Below, one piece after another: positions 7,568-13,969 of a stretch of DNA of 14,969 nt. Source of the stretch: Hyphomicrobiales bacterium (GTDB lineage Bacteria > Pseudomonadota > Alphaproteobacteria > Rhizobiales > Xanthobacteraceae); the NCBI GenBank assembly GCA_023266695.1, contig JAHFPO010000046.1, positions 1 to 14,969 of the forward strand. The letters are read 5' to 3'. Within the stretch, counting starts at the first letter, position 1, and each line of letters begins with the position of its first letter. The notes under the pieces were generated by a model. That model was not told the DNA's origin. It saw nothing but the letters and a program-made list of their open reading frames with translations, and made no database searches. The position numbers and the translations under genes are program-made.

Positions 7568-7610
7568 GTATACATAATTCCTTATACGACACCGAGGCTG
7601 CCCTGTTCAA
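7568..7610 (-). promoter_or_regulatory. Candidate sigma-70 promoter and operator for gntR-oxc-frc genes
   Basis: On the minus strand, TTGAAC (7605-7610) and TATAAG (7581-7586) are separated by 18 nt and match 4/6 and 5/6 of the -35 and -10 consensus. The palindrome GTATAC (7568-7573) would lie at about +1 to +7, where a repressor would block initiation. FCD-type GntR proteins often bind GTATAC-like cores. The promoter lies in the 125-bp tctA-gntR gap, which would allow the catabolic genes to be expressed independently of the transporter. Prediction only. Confidence 0.45.
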
Positions 7611-7627
7611 CGACGGACAGAACAATT

Positions 7628-9130
7628 TCAGGCCGTCACCATCGCCCGCAGCCGGGTCCACGTAGTCTGGATCGCGGACCAGAACAGGGCGATGAGGCCG
7701 AGCGCCATGATCGTGCCGACGAGCCAGTTCGACCAAAAGATGGAGAGGCTTCCCTGCGAGGCGAGCAGCGATTGGCGGAAGGATTCCTCCGCCCTGTCGC
7801 CCAGCACGATCGCCAACACCAGCGGCGCCAGCGGATAGTTGCATTTCTTGAGGAAGTAACCGAGGACACCGAACACCATCATCATCACGACGTCGAAGTT
7901 CGAGTTGTGCACGCTGTAGGCGCCGATCGCACAGTAAACGAGAATGATCGGCGCGATGATCGAGAACGGTATACGCAGGATCGCCGCGAAGATCGGAACA
8001 CATGTCAGTACGATCAAGAGCCCGACAATATTGCCGAGATACATCGAGGCAATCAGGCCCCAGACAAAGTCCTTGTTGTCGATGAACAGCGTCGGTCCCG
8101 GCTGCAGGCCCCAGATCAACAGACCGCCGAGAAGAACCGCCGCAGTCGGTGAGCCGGGAACACCGAGCGCGAGCATCGGCAGGAGCGCCGAGGTTCCGGC
8201 GGCGTGCGCGGCCGTCTCCGGCGCGATCACGCCTTCGATTTCGCCGTTGCCGAAATTATTTCCTCTCTTCGACATGCGCTTGGCGATACCATAGCTCATG
8301 AACGAGGCGGGGGTGGCGCCGGCGGGAGTGACCCCCATCCAGCAGCCGATCACGCACGAGCGCAGCGAGGTCACCCAGTAGCGCGGCAGCTCCTTCCAGG
8401 TCTGGAACACGACCGTCGGATTGATGACGGCAGAACGGCCCTTGAATTGCAGTCCCTCCTCCATGGTCAGCAGGATCTCGCCGATGCCGAACAGACCGAT
8501 CACCGCGATGAGAAAATCGAAACCGGTGAGCAGAGGCGTGAAGCCGAAGGTGAGACGCAATTGCCCGGTCATCTGGTCGAGGCCGACCGCCGCCAGCGCA
8601 AAACCGATCATCATGGCGGCGACGGTCTTGAACGGCGGTTCCTTGCTCATGCCGACGAAGCTGCAGAAGGCGAGGAAATAGACTCCGAATTTCTCCGCCG
8701 GCCCGAACCGCAACGCGAACGCCGCCACCAGCGGCGCCACCAGCGTGATCATGATGACGGCGAACAACGCGCCGACGAAGGAGGAGGTGAAGGCGGCGGT
8801 CAATGCTTCGCCGGCTTTGCCCTGCTGGGCCATCGGGTGGCCGTCGAAGGTGGTGGCCACCGACCACGGCTCGCCCGGTATGTTGAAGAGAATCGAGGTA
8901 ATGGCACCGCCGAACAGCGCGCCCCAATAAATGCAGGACAGCATGATGATCGCCGAGGTCGGCGACATCGAAAACGTCAGCGGCAGCAGGATCGCCACGC
9001 CGTTGGCGCCGCCGAGGCCCGGCAACACCCCGATGATGACGCCGAGCACGATGCCGACGATCATCACCATGATATTGAACGGCTGCAACACCGTGGCGAA
9101 GCCTTGAAACAGATTGGAGATTTCTTCCAT
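7628..9130 (-). CDS. tctA: TctA-family large membrane subunit of a tripartite tricarboxylate-type transporter
   Basis: A 500-aa highly hydrophobic protein with about ten to twelve membrane segments, the usual size for TctA. Family motifs are visible: GVLPGLGGANGVAILLPLTF near residue 34, GALFGGAITSILFNIPGEP around 70-89, and a second PG-containing repeat (ALGVPGSPTAAVLLGGLLI) in the C-terminal half. TctA forms the transport path and, with TctB, accepts substrate from the periplasmic TctC protein using an ion gradient. It follows tctB by 60 bp on the same strand and precedes gntR by 125 bp. Its substrate cannot be read from the sequence; the genes downstream point to oxalate or a related dicarboxylate (inference). 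The ribosome site (GGGGAC) is moderate. Confidence 0.95.
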   Translation of the reverse strand: MEEISNLFQGFATVLQPFNIMVMIVGIVLGVIIGVLPGLGGANGVAILLPLTFSMSPTSAIIMLSCIYWGALFGGAITSILFNIPGEPWSVATTFDGHPMAQQGKAGEALTAAFTSSFVGALFAVIMITLVAPLVAAFALRFGPAEKFGVYFLAFCSFVGMSKEPPFKTVAAMMIGFALAAVGLDQMTGQLRLTFGFTPLLTGFDFLIAVIGLFGIGEILLTMEEGLQFKGRSAVINPTVVFQTWKELPRYWVTSLRSCVIGCWMGVTPAGATPASFMSYGIAKRMSKRGNNFGNGEIEGVIAPETAAHAAGTSALLPMLALGVPGSPTAAVLLGGLLIWGLQPGPTLFIDNKDFVWGLIASMYLGNIVGLLIVLTCVPIFAAILRIPFSIIAPIILVYCAIGAYSVHNSNFDVVMMMVFGVLGYFLKKCNYPLAPLVLAIVLGDRAEESFRQSLLASQGSLSIFWSNWLVGTIMALGLIALFWSAIQTTWTRLRAMVTA

Positions 9131-9190
9131 CTTGCGTCCCCGCCGGCTATGAACTCGCCTCCGGCCCCTCCCTGGTCTTTTTCTGTTGCC

Positions 9191-9697
9191 TCAAAGCCCC
9201 AGCAACTCCTCGATCGGGCCTTTCGGCAGCGGCACGAGGAACCACTTCTCGAACACGATGAAAGTGATGACGATGGTGCCGATCGATACGGCGAGCACCA
9301 GCGTCCAGCCGTAGCGTCCCAGCCATTTCATGAACACGGCGATCAGCAGGATAGAGGCCGCGTAGATGCCGATGTATGGCACGAGCACCACATAGACCGT
9401 AGACGGCACCACCACGCGCAACACCTGACCAAGCTGGCCCCATTCGGCGAACAGTCGCTGCGTCTTCCCGTCCATGATGATCTGGAACAAGTTGACGAGG
9501 CTCGACATCAGGATCAGCAGCCCGAGGTAGAATGGGAAAAATCCGGCGCGCGGACCGTCAAACGCCCAGTCGATCCCGACCTGAAGGCTGCCGCCGATCA
9601 CGATCAGCGAGAACACCAACGTGAGCAGCGCAACGCCAATTTCGACCGAGCGGTGAGACGGTCCGGCGCCGGAGGCGCCGTTGGATTGACCGGTCAT
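9191..9697 (-). CDS. tctB: TctB-family small membrane subunit of tripartite tricarboxylate-type transporter
   Basis: A 168-aa protein with four predicted membrane segments (about 19-37, 52-72, 92-118 and 132-150), the typical size and topology of TctB. The conserved GPRAGFFPFYLGLLIL text around 48-63 matches the family signature of a Pro/Gly-rich turn before the second helix. TctB partners TctA in the inner membrane; its own function is poorly defined. A G-rich ribosome site (GGGGGG) sits about 8 nt before the ATG. It lies between the stem-loop that follows tctC and tctA, so all three transporter subunits are encoded in order C-B-A. Confidence 0.92.
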   Translation of the reverse strand: MTGQSNGASGAGPSHRSVEIGVALLTLVFSLIVIGGSLQVGIDWAFDGPRAGFFPFYLGLLILMSSLVNLFQIIMDGKTQRLFAEWGQLGQVLRVVVPSTVYVVLVPYIGIYAASILLIAVFMKWLGRYGWTLVLAVSIGTIVITFIVFEKWFLVPLPKGPIEELLGL

Positions 9698-9732
9698 GGT
9701 TTAACCCCCCGACATCATCGTAATCGCACGCG

Positions 9733-9761
9733 ACCGCCGGCGGATCGATTCCGCCGGCGGT
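9733..9761. other. Strong intercistronic stem-loop between tctC and tctB
   Basis: ACCGCCGGCGGA (9733-9744) and TCCGCCGGCGGT (9750-9761) form a perfect 12-bp stem with loop TCGAT. On the transcribed minus strand it starts 18 nt after the tctC stop and is not followed by T residues. It fits a 3'-end stabiliser or attenuator giving more binding protein than membrane subunits, as is common after binding-protein genes. The TTTT lies on the plus-strand side, where no gene needs it. Confidence 0.65.
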
Positions 9762-9778
9762 TTTAGCAGTGATGTTGC

Positions 9779-10795
9779 TTATTGCTTCGCGAGGAAGCCC
9801 GCAGCCCTCATCAGCTCTTCGTGACGCTTCTCCTCGGTGGCGACCCACTTGGTGTAGTCGGCGCCGGTCATGAAGGTTTGATTGAAAGCTCCATCGGCCA
9901 TGAGCTTCTTCCACTCCTCGGTCTCGCGCACTTTCTTGAACACCCCGATGTAATAGTCGACCTGATCCTTGGTGGCGCCCGGCGTCATGAAGATGCCGCG
10001 CAGCATCAGGTATTCGATGTCCAGCCCCTGCGACTTGCAGGTCGGAATGTCGCCCCACGACTTACCTTCGGCGATGACTTCCTTGTATGGCATCTGCTTC
10101 GAGTCGAACACGCAGAGTGGCCGCAACGTACCGCCCTTCCATTGGGAGATCGCCTCGTTCGGGTTGTTGACGGTGGAATCGACGTGCTTGCCCACGAGCT
10201 GCACCGCCACGGCACCACCGCCGCGCTCGGGAATGTAGATGAACTTGGCGCCGGTGATCTTCTGGATCGCCTCGGTGATGATCTGGTCTTCCTGTTTGGA
10301 CCCGGTGCCGGCCATCTTGAAGGTGCCGTTCGCCTTCTTGGCGGCGTCGATATATTCCTTCGCGGACTTGTAGGGCGTCTCGGCGTGGACCCATAAACAG
10401 AATTCATCAAGCGCCAGCATCGCCACCGGCGTCAGATCCTTCCAGTTGAACGGAATGCCGGTCGCGAGCGGCGTGGTGAAGAGGTTCGACAAGGTGATGA
10501 TGATCTTGTGCGGATTGCCGGCCGATGCCTTGATGTCGAGGAAGCCCTCGCCGCCGGCGCCGCCGGCCTTGTTGATGACCACCATCGGCTGCTTCATCAG
10601 ATTGTGCTTGGTGACGATGCCCTGGATGGTGCGGGCCATGATGTCGGCGCCGCCGCCGGGGCCGGCCGGGATGATGAACTCGACGGGCCGGGTTGGCTCC
10701 CACGCGGCTTGGGTCGGCACCGCCGAAGTGAGCGCAAGCGCGGTCCCGAGCGCGAACGCCGCGCCAAAACTCAAAGTATGGATCGGACGTGTCAT
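9779..10795 (-). CDS. tctC: TctC/Bug-family periplasmic substrate-binding protein
   Basis: A 338-aa secreted protein. The signal peptide has MTRP, a hydrophobic core at about 9-24 and a cleavage site after SAVPTQA (residue 30). The mature part begins with the Bug motif PVEFIIPAGPGGGADIMART, which forms the carboxylate-binding loop, and continues with GGAGGEGFLDIK and the two-lobed fold typical of the family. The central region AGTGSKQEDQII replaces the more usual YGSSG-type loop, so its ligand may differ from citrate or tartrate. Being first in the run that leads to oxc and frc, it is the best candidate for an oxalate-binding protein (inference). Start ATG 10795 has GGGAGG about 7-8 nt upstream. 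Candidate promoter and operator lie 140-190 bp upstream. Confidence 0.95.
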   Translation of the reverse strand: MTRPIHTLSFGAAFALGTALALTSAVPTQAAWEPTRPVEFIIPAGPGGGADIMARTIQGIVTKHNLMKQPMVVINKAGGAGGEGFLDIKASAGNPHKIIITLSNLFTTPLATGIPFNWKDLTPVAMLALDEFCLWVHAETPYKSAKEYIDAAKKANGTFKMAGTGSKQEDQIITEAIQKITGAKFIYIPERGGGAVAVQLVGKHVDSTVNNPNEAISQWKGGTLRPLCVFDSKQMPYKEVIAEGKSWGDIPTCKSQGLDIEYLMLRGIFMTPGATKDQVDYYIGVFKKVRETEEWKKLMADGAFNQTFMTGADYTKWVATEEKRHEELMRAAGFLAKQ

Positions 10796-11155
10796 TCGTT
10801 TTCCTCCCTGGTCTCAGGATTGCTTATGGATTGTTGGTGCCGGTCAATGCCGGAATTGCTTACCGCTGAGAACGGGTAACCACCCATTCCCGCGCGTTTC
10901 GTAGTCTCTGACAAGGCCCGCTTTAGTATCGGGTATAAGGCATACCAACTTGTGGAGCATAATCCAAAGGCAAATTGTCGTGAAATTTACGCCCGCGAGT
11001 AGATAGCAATTGCTCTTTATGCCGCAGCCTCCGCGCCGCAACCTAGTCGCCTGGACGGGGGCAGGCCGCCGTTGATCCTCCCCGGGAGCCGAGGTCGCGG
11101 CCAGGACCAGATTGTCCTATGATCCGGCCAATTCATCGAATGCAAGGAGGCGCGG
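10796..11155. other. Divergent intergenic region between tctC and the M24 gene
   Basis: A 360-bp non-coding stretch with lower GC than its surroundings in the middle (~10920-11020). It contains the tctC ribosome site, the candidate tctC promoter and operator, and the strong ribosome site AAGGAGG (11144-11150) of the M24 gene. No convincing promoter for the rightward gene could be picked by eye. No ORF or RNA gene is supported here. Confidence 0.7.
10932..10984 (-). promoter_or_regulatory. Candidate tctC promoter with overlapping inverted-repeat operator
   Basis: On the minus strand TTCACG (10979-10984) and TATGCT (10956-10961) are spaced 17 nt and each match 4/6 of the consensus, so the promoter is weak on paper. 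Just downstream lies GGTAT-aaggc-ATACC (10932-10946), an inverted repeat at about +3 to +17. The CCTTATAC and TGGTAT elements here recur in front of gntR (7566-7587) with different spacing, which suggests one regulator acting on both. Confidence 0.4.
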
Positions 11156-12451
11156 ATGGACGAGATCGTGCGCAAAAGCGGCCACGCCGATGGTCTGGAC
11201 CCCCATTACCAATGGGACCGGCATTTGCCGGCCTGGGGTGCCATGGGGGTCGATTTCGAGGCCCGGGTCGATTTCGACCGGCTCCGGCGCTACCGCATCG
11301 CCCGCGCCCGCCAGGCGCTGGAGCAATCGGAGCTCGGCGCGCTCCTGCTCTTCGACGTCAACAACATCCGCTATGTGACCAGCACCAAGATCGGCGAATG
11401 GGAGCGCGACAAGCTCGCCCGCTTCGCGCTTCTCGCCAAGGGCCAGGAGCCGGTGCTGTGGGACTTCGGCTCGGCGGCGGTGCACCACCGGCTCTATGCG
11501 CCGTGGCTCCTGAAGGAGCACTGCAAGGCCGGGCTGATCGGGCTCCGCGGCACGGTGCCGCCGTCGGCCGGCCTGATGAAACGCCATGCCGAGGAGATCG
11601 CGGCGCTCCTGCGCGAGGCCGGCGTCGCCAAGCTGCCGGTGGGGGTCGATATCATCGAGCCGCCGATGCTGTTCGAGCTCGAAAAGGCGGGGCTCAAGAT
11701 CGCCGACGGCCAGCAGGTGATGTTGTCGGCGCGCGAGCTCAAGAACGTCGATGAGATCGCGCTCTTGAACCGCGCCGCCGCCATGGTCGACGGCGTCTAT
11801 CAGCAAATCTACGAGGAGCTGAAGCCGGGCGCACGCGAGAACGACATCGTGGCGAACGCCACGCGCTTTTTATACGAGCACGGCTCCGACGACGTCGAGG
11901 CGATCAACGCGATCTCGGGCGAGCGCTGCAATCCGCACCCGCACAATTTCACCGACCGCATGATCCGCCCTGGCGACCAGGCCTTCTTCGACGTGCTGCA
12001 ATCCTACATGGGCTATCGCACCTGCTATTACCGCACCTTCAATGTCGGGCGCGCGACGCCCGCCCAGCGCGACGCCTACAAGCAGTGCCGCGAGTGGCTG
12101 GATCAGGCGATCGCGCTGATCAAGCCCGGCGTTTCCACCGACAAGGTGTGCTCGGTGTGGCCGAAGGCGCCGGACTTCGGCTTCCCCGACGAGATGGCGG
12201 CCTTCGGCCTGCAATTCGGCCACGGCCTCGGCCTCGCGCTGCACGAGCGGCCGATCATTTCGCGCGTCGTGTCGATGCAGGCGCCGATGGAGATCAAGAC
12301 CGGCATGGTGTTCGCGCTCGAGACCTATTGCCCGGCCAAGGACGGCTTCTCGGCCGCGCGCATCGAGGAAGAGGTGGTGGTGACCGACAAGGGCCACACC
12401 ATCATCTCGCTCTTCCCGGCGGAGGAACTGCCGATCGCGAATGAGTATTGA
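11156..12451 (+). CDS. M24-family (aminopeptidase P/creatinase-fold) protein with altered metal site
   Basis: A 431-aa protein with the two-domain layout of this family: a creatinase-like N-terminal domain (about 40-190, with LLLFDVNNIRYVT) and a pita-bread domain (about 200-420). Metal ligands of M24 peptidases can be placed: Asp279, His356 in FGHGLGL, Glu389 in FALET and Glu404 in RIEEEVVVT, with His363 in LHERP. The second Asp of the usual D-x10-D pair is Cys290 (GYRTCYYRTF), so a normal dinuclear centre is doubtful. Such proteins include X-Pro peptidases, creatinase, ectoine hydrolase and the DMSP lyase DddP, so the substrate is open. AAGGAGG with 5-nt spacing fixes the start. It is divergent from tctC and may share its control region. 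Its last 45 bp recur twice downstream. Confidence 0.85.
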   Translation: MDEIVRKSGHADGLDPHYQWDRHLPAWGAMGVDFEARVDFDRLRRYRIARARQALEQSELGALLLFDVNNIRYVTSTKIGEWERDKLARFALLAKGQEPVLWDFGSAAVHHRLYAPWLLKEHCKAGLIGLRGTVPPSAGLMKRHAEEIAALLREAGVAKLPVGVDIIEPPMLFELEKAGLKIADGQQVMLSARELKNVDEIALLNRAAAMVDGVYQQIYEELKPGARENDIVANATRFLYEHGSDDVEAINAISGERCNPHPHNFTDRMIRPGDQAFFDVLQSYMGYRTCYYRTFNVGRATPAQRDAYKQCREWLDQAIALIKPGVSTDKVCSVWPKAPDFGFPDEMAAFGLQFGHGLGLALHERPIISRVVSMQAPMEIKTGMVFALETYCPAKDGFSAARIEEEVVVTDKGHTIISLFPAEELPIANEY

Positions 12452-12453
12452 GG
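12409..12453. repeat. Gene-tail repeat, copy 1 (3' end of M24 gene)
   Basis: The 45 bp that encode the last 13 residues (SLFPAEELPIANEY region) and the stop of the M24 gene. This is the likely parent of two degenerate downstream copies at 12924 and 13656. Confidence 0.7.
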
Positions 12454-12456
12454 TGC

Positions 12457-12641
12457 CGTCATCCTGAGGTGCGAGCGCGTGGTTCGAGGCCCGGCGTCAT
12501 CCTGAGGTGCGAGCCGAAGGCGAGCCTCGAAGGATGACGCCGGGCACCTCACCATGATGGGGCGAGCCTTGAAGGATGACGACGAGGAATGGGTGGGCAT
12601 CCTTCGAGGGCCTCGCTTCGCTTGGCCACCTCAGGATGACG
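12457..12641. repeat. Cluster of GTCATCCTGAGG / CTCGAAGGATGAC palindromic repeats
   Basis: CGTCATCCTGAGGTGCGAG occurs at 12457-12475 and again, exactly, at 12495-12513. Its opposite half CGAGCCTCGAAGGATGACG is at 12521-12539, a near copy at 12563-12581, and a further inverted pair CATCCTTCGAGG...CCACCTCAGGATGACG spans ~12599-12641. These fold into several hairpins. The motif is a familiar dispersed intergenic repeat of Bradyrhizobium-like genomes. It fills the gap between the M24 gene and the next small gene; no coding sequence is supported in it. Confidence 0.85.
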
Positions 12642-12669
12642 ACGCCGACGACGTGATGGTGCGAGGCGC

Positions 12670-12903
12670 ATGAAATATTACCTGCCGCCGAGAATTCCCA
12701 ATCCCAAGGAAGCCGCGGAGCGGCGCGCGCGTCTCATCTCGACGCTGATCTGGCTCGCCGCCGTGCCGCCGATCCTGTTCGCGCTGATGGCCTACGGCTA
12801 CAGCGACCAGGCGCCGGCGTTCCTGCGCCAAATCACCATCGTGTTCGACGGCCTCTTTGGCTCGCCGGTGTGGTGGTTACTCAGTCCGGCGGGAGCGAAG
12901 TAG
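12670..12903 (+). CDS. Small hypothetical membrane protein (77 aa)
   Basis: Not recognised as a named family. The protein has a charged N-terminal third (MKYYLPPRIPNPKEAAERRARL), one clear membrane segment at about 23-44 (STLIWLAAVPPILFALMAYGY) and a second weak hydrophobic stretch near the C-terminus (FGSPVWWLLSP). Codon use has the strong third-position GC of the surrounding genes, which supports a real gene, but the ribosome site (GCGAGG) is weak and nothing on the opposite strand competes. It sits between a repeat cluster and a degenerate copy of the M24 gene tail. Function unknown. Confidence 0.55.
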   Translation: MKYYLPPRIPNPKEAAERRARLISTLIWLAAVPPILFALMAYGYSDQAPAFLRQITIVFDGLFGSPVWWLLSPAGAK

Positions 12904-12923
12904 AGTGGCGGCGGCGCGAGCGC

Positions 12924-12968
12924 GCTCATCCCGGCGGAGGAATTGCCGAGCGTGAACAGGTATTGAGG
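12924..12968. repeat. Gene-tail repeat, copy 2
   Basis: Matches the M24 3' end (12409-12453) at about 38 of 45 positions without gaps and still reads PAEELP...Y-stop in the same phase relative to the TGA at 12964. It follows the 77-aa gene by ~20 bp and precedes the 223-aa gene. Confidence 0.65.
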
Positions 12969-12982
12969 GACGGCTGCCGCGA

Positions 12983-13654
12983 ATGACCGAACCAAAGCAA
13001 CCGTTATCCTGGCTTGCGATCGGCGGTACCCTGCTCATGCTTGTCGGCACCTATTTGCATCCGATGGATGCCGATCCGAATGTGCCGCTGGCTGCCTTTA
13101 CGGAATACGCCGCGGATCGTCATTGGGTCGTCAGTCATTTGATGCAGCTTTGTGGCGTCACTTTCATGGTGGCGGCGCTCGTGCTGCTCAGCCGCCTGCT
13201 TGCAGTTGGTCCCGCTCAGGCAGTGGCCGCAGTGGGAACGGCAGGCGCGGTCGCTAGCTTGGCTGTCGCCGCTGTACTACAAGCCGTCGATGGCGTGGCC
13301 CTCAAGGCAATGGTCGACACCTGGGCCGCGGCACCGGAACGGGAAAAAGCAGGCCTGTTTCAGGCTGCACTTGCCGTCAGACAAATCGAGATCGGCCACG
13401 CGAGCATGACGAGCCTGCTCTTTGGCCTGACGCTATCGCTTTTTGGCGTGGCACTGTTGATGGATCAGCGCTTTCCCAAATGGCTGGGCATCCTCGCGAT
13501 CGCGGGTGGCGTCCCCACTGCAATTGCCGGCGCTGTGATCGCCCATACTGGCTTTTCCGAGCTGGCAATGGCTATCTCTCTGCTGTCAGGCACTTTGCTG
13601 CTCTTATGGATGATCAGTCTTGGCGTCCATGCATGGAGAAGTCCCTCGCTTTAG
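12983..13654 (+). CDS. Hypothetical multi-pass membrane protein (223 aa)
   Basis: Not assigned to a named family. Six hydrophobic segments can be drawn at about 8-24, 50-72, 79-106, 139-160, 167-187 and 194-216, so it is an integral membrane protein with short loops. The first periplasmic or cytoplasmic loop carries LHPMDADPNVPLAAFTEYAA, and His-containing text (RHWVVSHLMQ and IGHASMTS) lies at the start of segments 2 and 4. Third-position GC is visibly lower than in the M24 gene, which may mark later arrival. The ribosome site is poor (GAGGGA, ~13 nt before the ATG). It is bracketed by copies 2 and 3 of the M24 gene tail, which suggests it arrived by insertion (inference). Confidence 0.75.
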   Translation: MTEPKQPLSWLAIGGTLLMLVGTYLHPMDADPNVPLAAFTEYAADRHWVVSHLMQLCGVTFMVAALVLLSRLLAVGPAQAVAAVGTAGAVASLAVAAVLQAVDGVALKAMVDTWAAAPEREKAGLFQAALAVRQIEIGHASMTSLLFGLTLSLFGVALLMDQRFPKWLGILAIAGGVPTAIAGAVIAHTGFSELAMAISLLSGTLLLLWMISLGVHAWRSPSL

Positions 13655-13655
13655 C

Positions 13656-13700
13656 GCCCTTTGCGGCGGAGTGAATTGCCGAGCGCGAATGAGGATTGAT
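13656..13700. repeat. Gene-tail repeat, copy 3 (degenerate)
   Basis: GGCGGAG(T)GAATTGCCGAGCGCGAATGAGGATTGA matches the M24 3' end with one inserted T and few substitutions, and shares GAATTGCCGAGCG with copy 2. It begins directly after the stop codon of the 223-aa gene. The inserted base breaks the reading frame of the original tail. Confidence 0.6.
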
Positions 13701-13705
13701 GAATT

Positions 13706-13792
13706 CCCTCTCCCCCACCGAAGTCGGATGTTTCCGACTTCGGACATATTTGGTACCGAACTCGGGTAAACCCGAGTTCGGTTGGGAGAGGG
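13706..13792. repeat. Nested three-stem palindromic element
   Basis: An outer 9-bp inverted repeat CCCTCTCCC (13706-13714)/GGGAGAGGG (13784-13792) encloses two perfect hairpins: CCGAAGTCGG (13718-13727)/CCGACTTCGG (13734-13743) and CCGAACTCGGG (13756-13766)/CCCGAGTTCGG (13771-13781). Folded, it would form a three-way cross. It has the look of a mobile palindromic element without its own gene. Confidence 0.8.
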
Positions 13793-13820
13793 TGCCGAGC
13801 GAAGCGAAACGTGAACGAGG

Positions 13821-13917
13821 CGGGTGAGGGGTGGGCGCGCAGTTCCATTCCACGCCCCCTCACCCGGCTTTCTCGCGTTGCTCGAAAGCCGACCTCTCCC
13901 CGCAAGCGGGGAGAGGT
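13821..13917. repeat. GC-rich palindromic repeats before the ParB-like gene
   Basis: CGGGTGAGGGG (13821-13831) pairs with CCCCTCACCCG (13856-13866), and ACCTCTCCCCGC (13892-13903) pairs with GCGGGGAGAGGT (13906-13917) around AA. With 13706-13792 it makes the 315-bp gap between the 223-aa gene and the ParB-like gene almost wholly repeat DNA. The rest (13918-13969) shows a weak GGGTAAG direct repeat and no gene. Confidence 0.75.
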
Positions 13918-13969
13918 GAGCGGGTAAGCGCGGGGAGAAGTGAACGGGTAAGGAAGAGCGACAAGACCC

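Noticed and set aside
8204..9766. 520-codon plus-strand ORF antisense to tctA and tctB
   Set aside because: Composition is dominated by Arg, His, Asp, Glu and Gly as expected from reading GC-rich membrane-protein genes backwards; the opposite strand encodes clear TctA and TctB.
9733..9766. Intrinsic terminator on the plus strand
   Set aside because: Stem plus TTTT looks like one, but no plus-strand gene lies upstream; it is better read as an intercistronic stem-loop of the minus-strand transcript.
11112..11378. 88-codon ORF overlapping the start of the M24 gene
   Set aside because: Out of frame with the well-supported M24 gene, Ser/Arg-rich composition typical of a shadow frame.
12457..12641. 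CRISPR-like array
   Set aside because: Units are alternately inverted, unevenly spaced and carry no uniform spacers; no cas genes nearby.
12325..12831. Minus-strand ORFs (66-91 codons) over the repeat cluster and the 77-aa gene
   Set aside because: They translate repeat DNA or the complement of better supported genes and lack ribosome sites.
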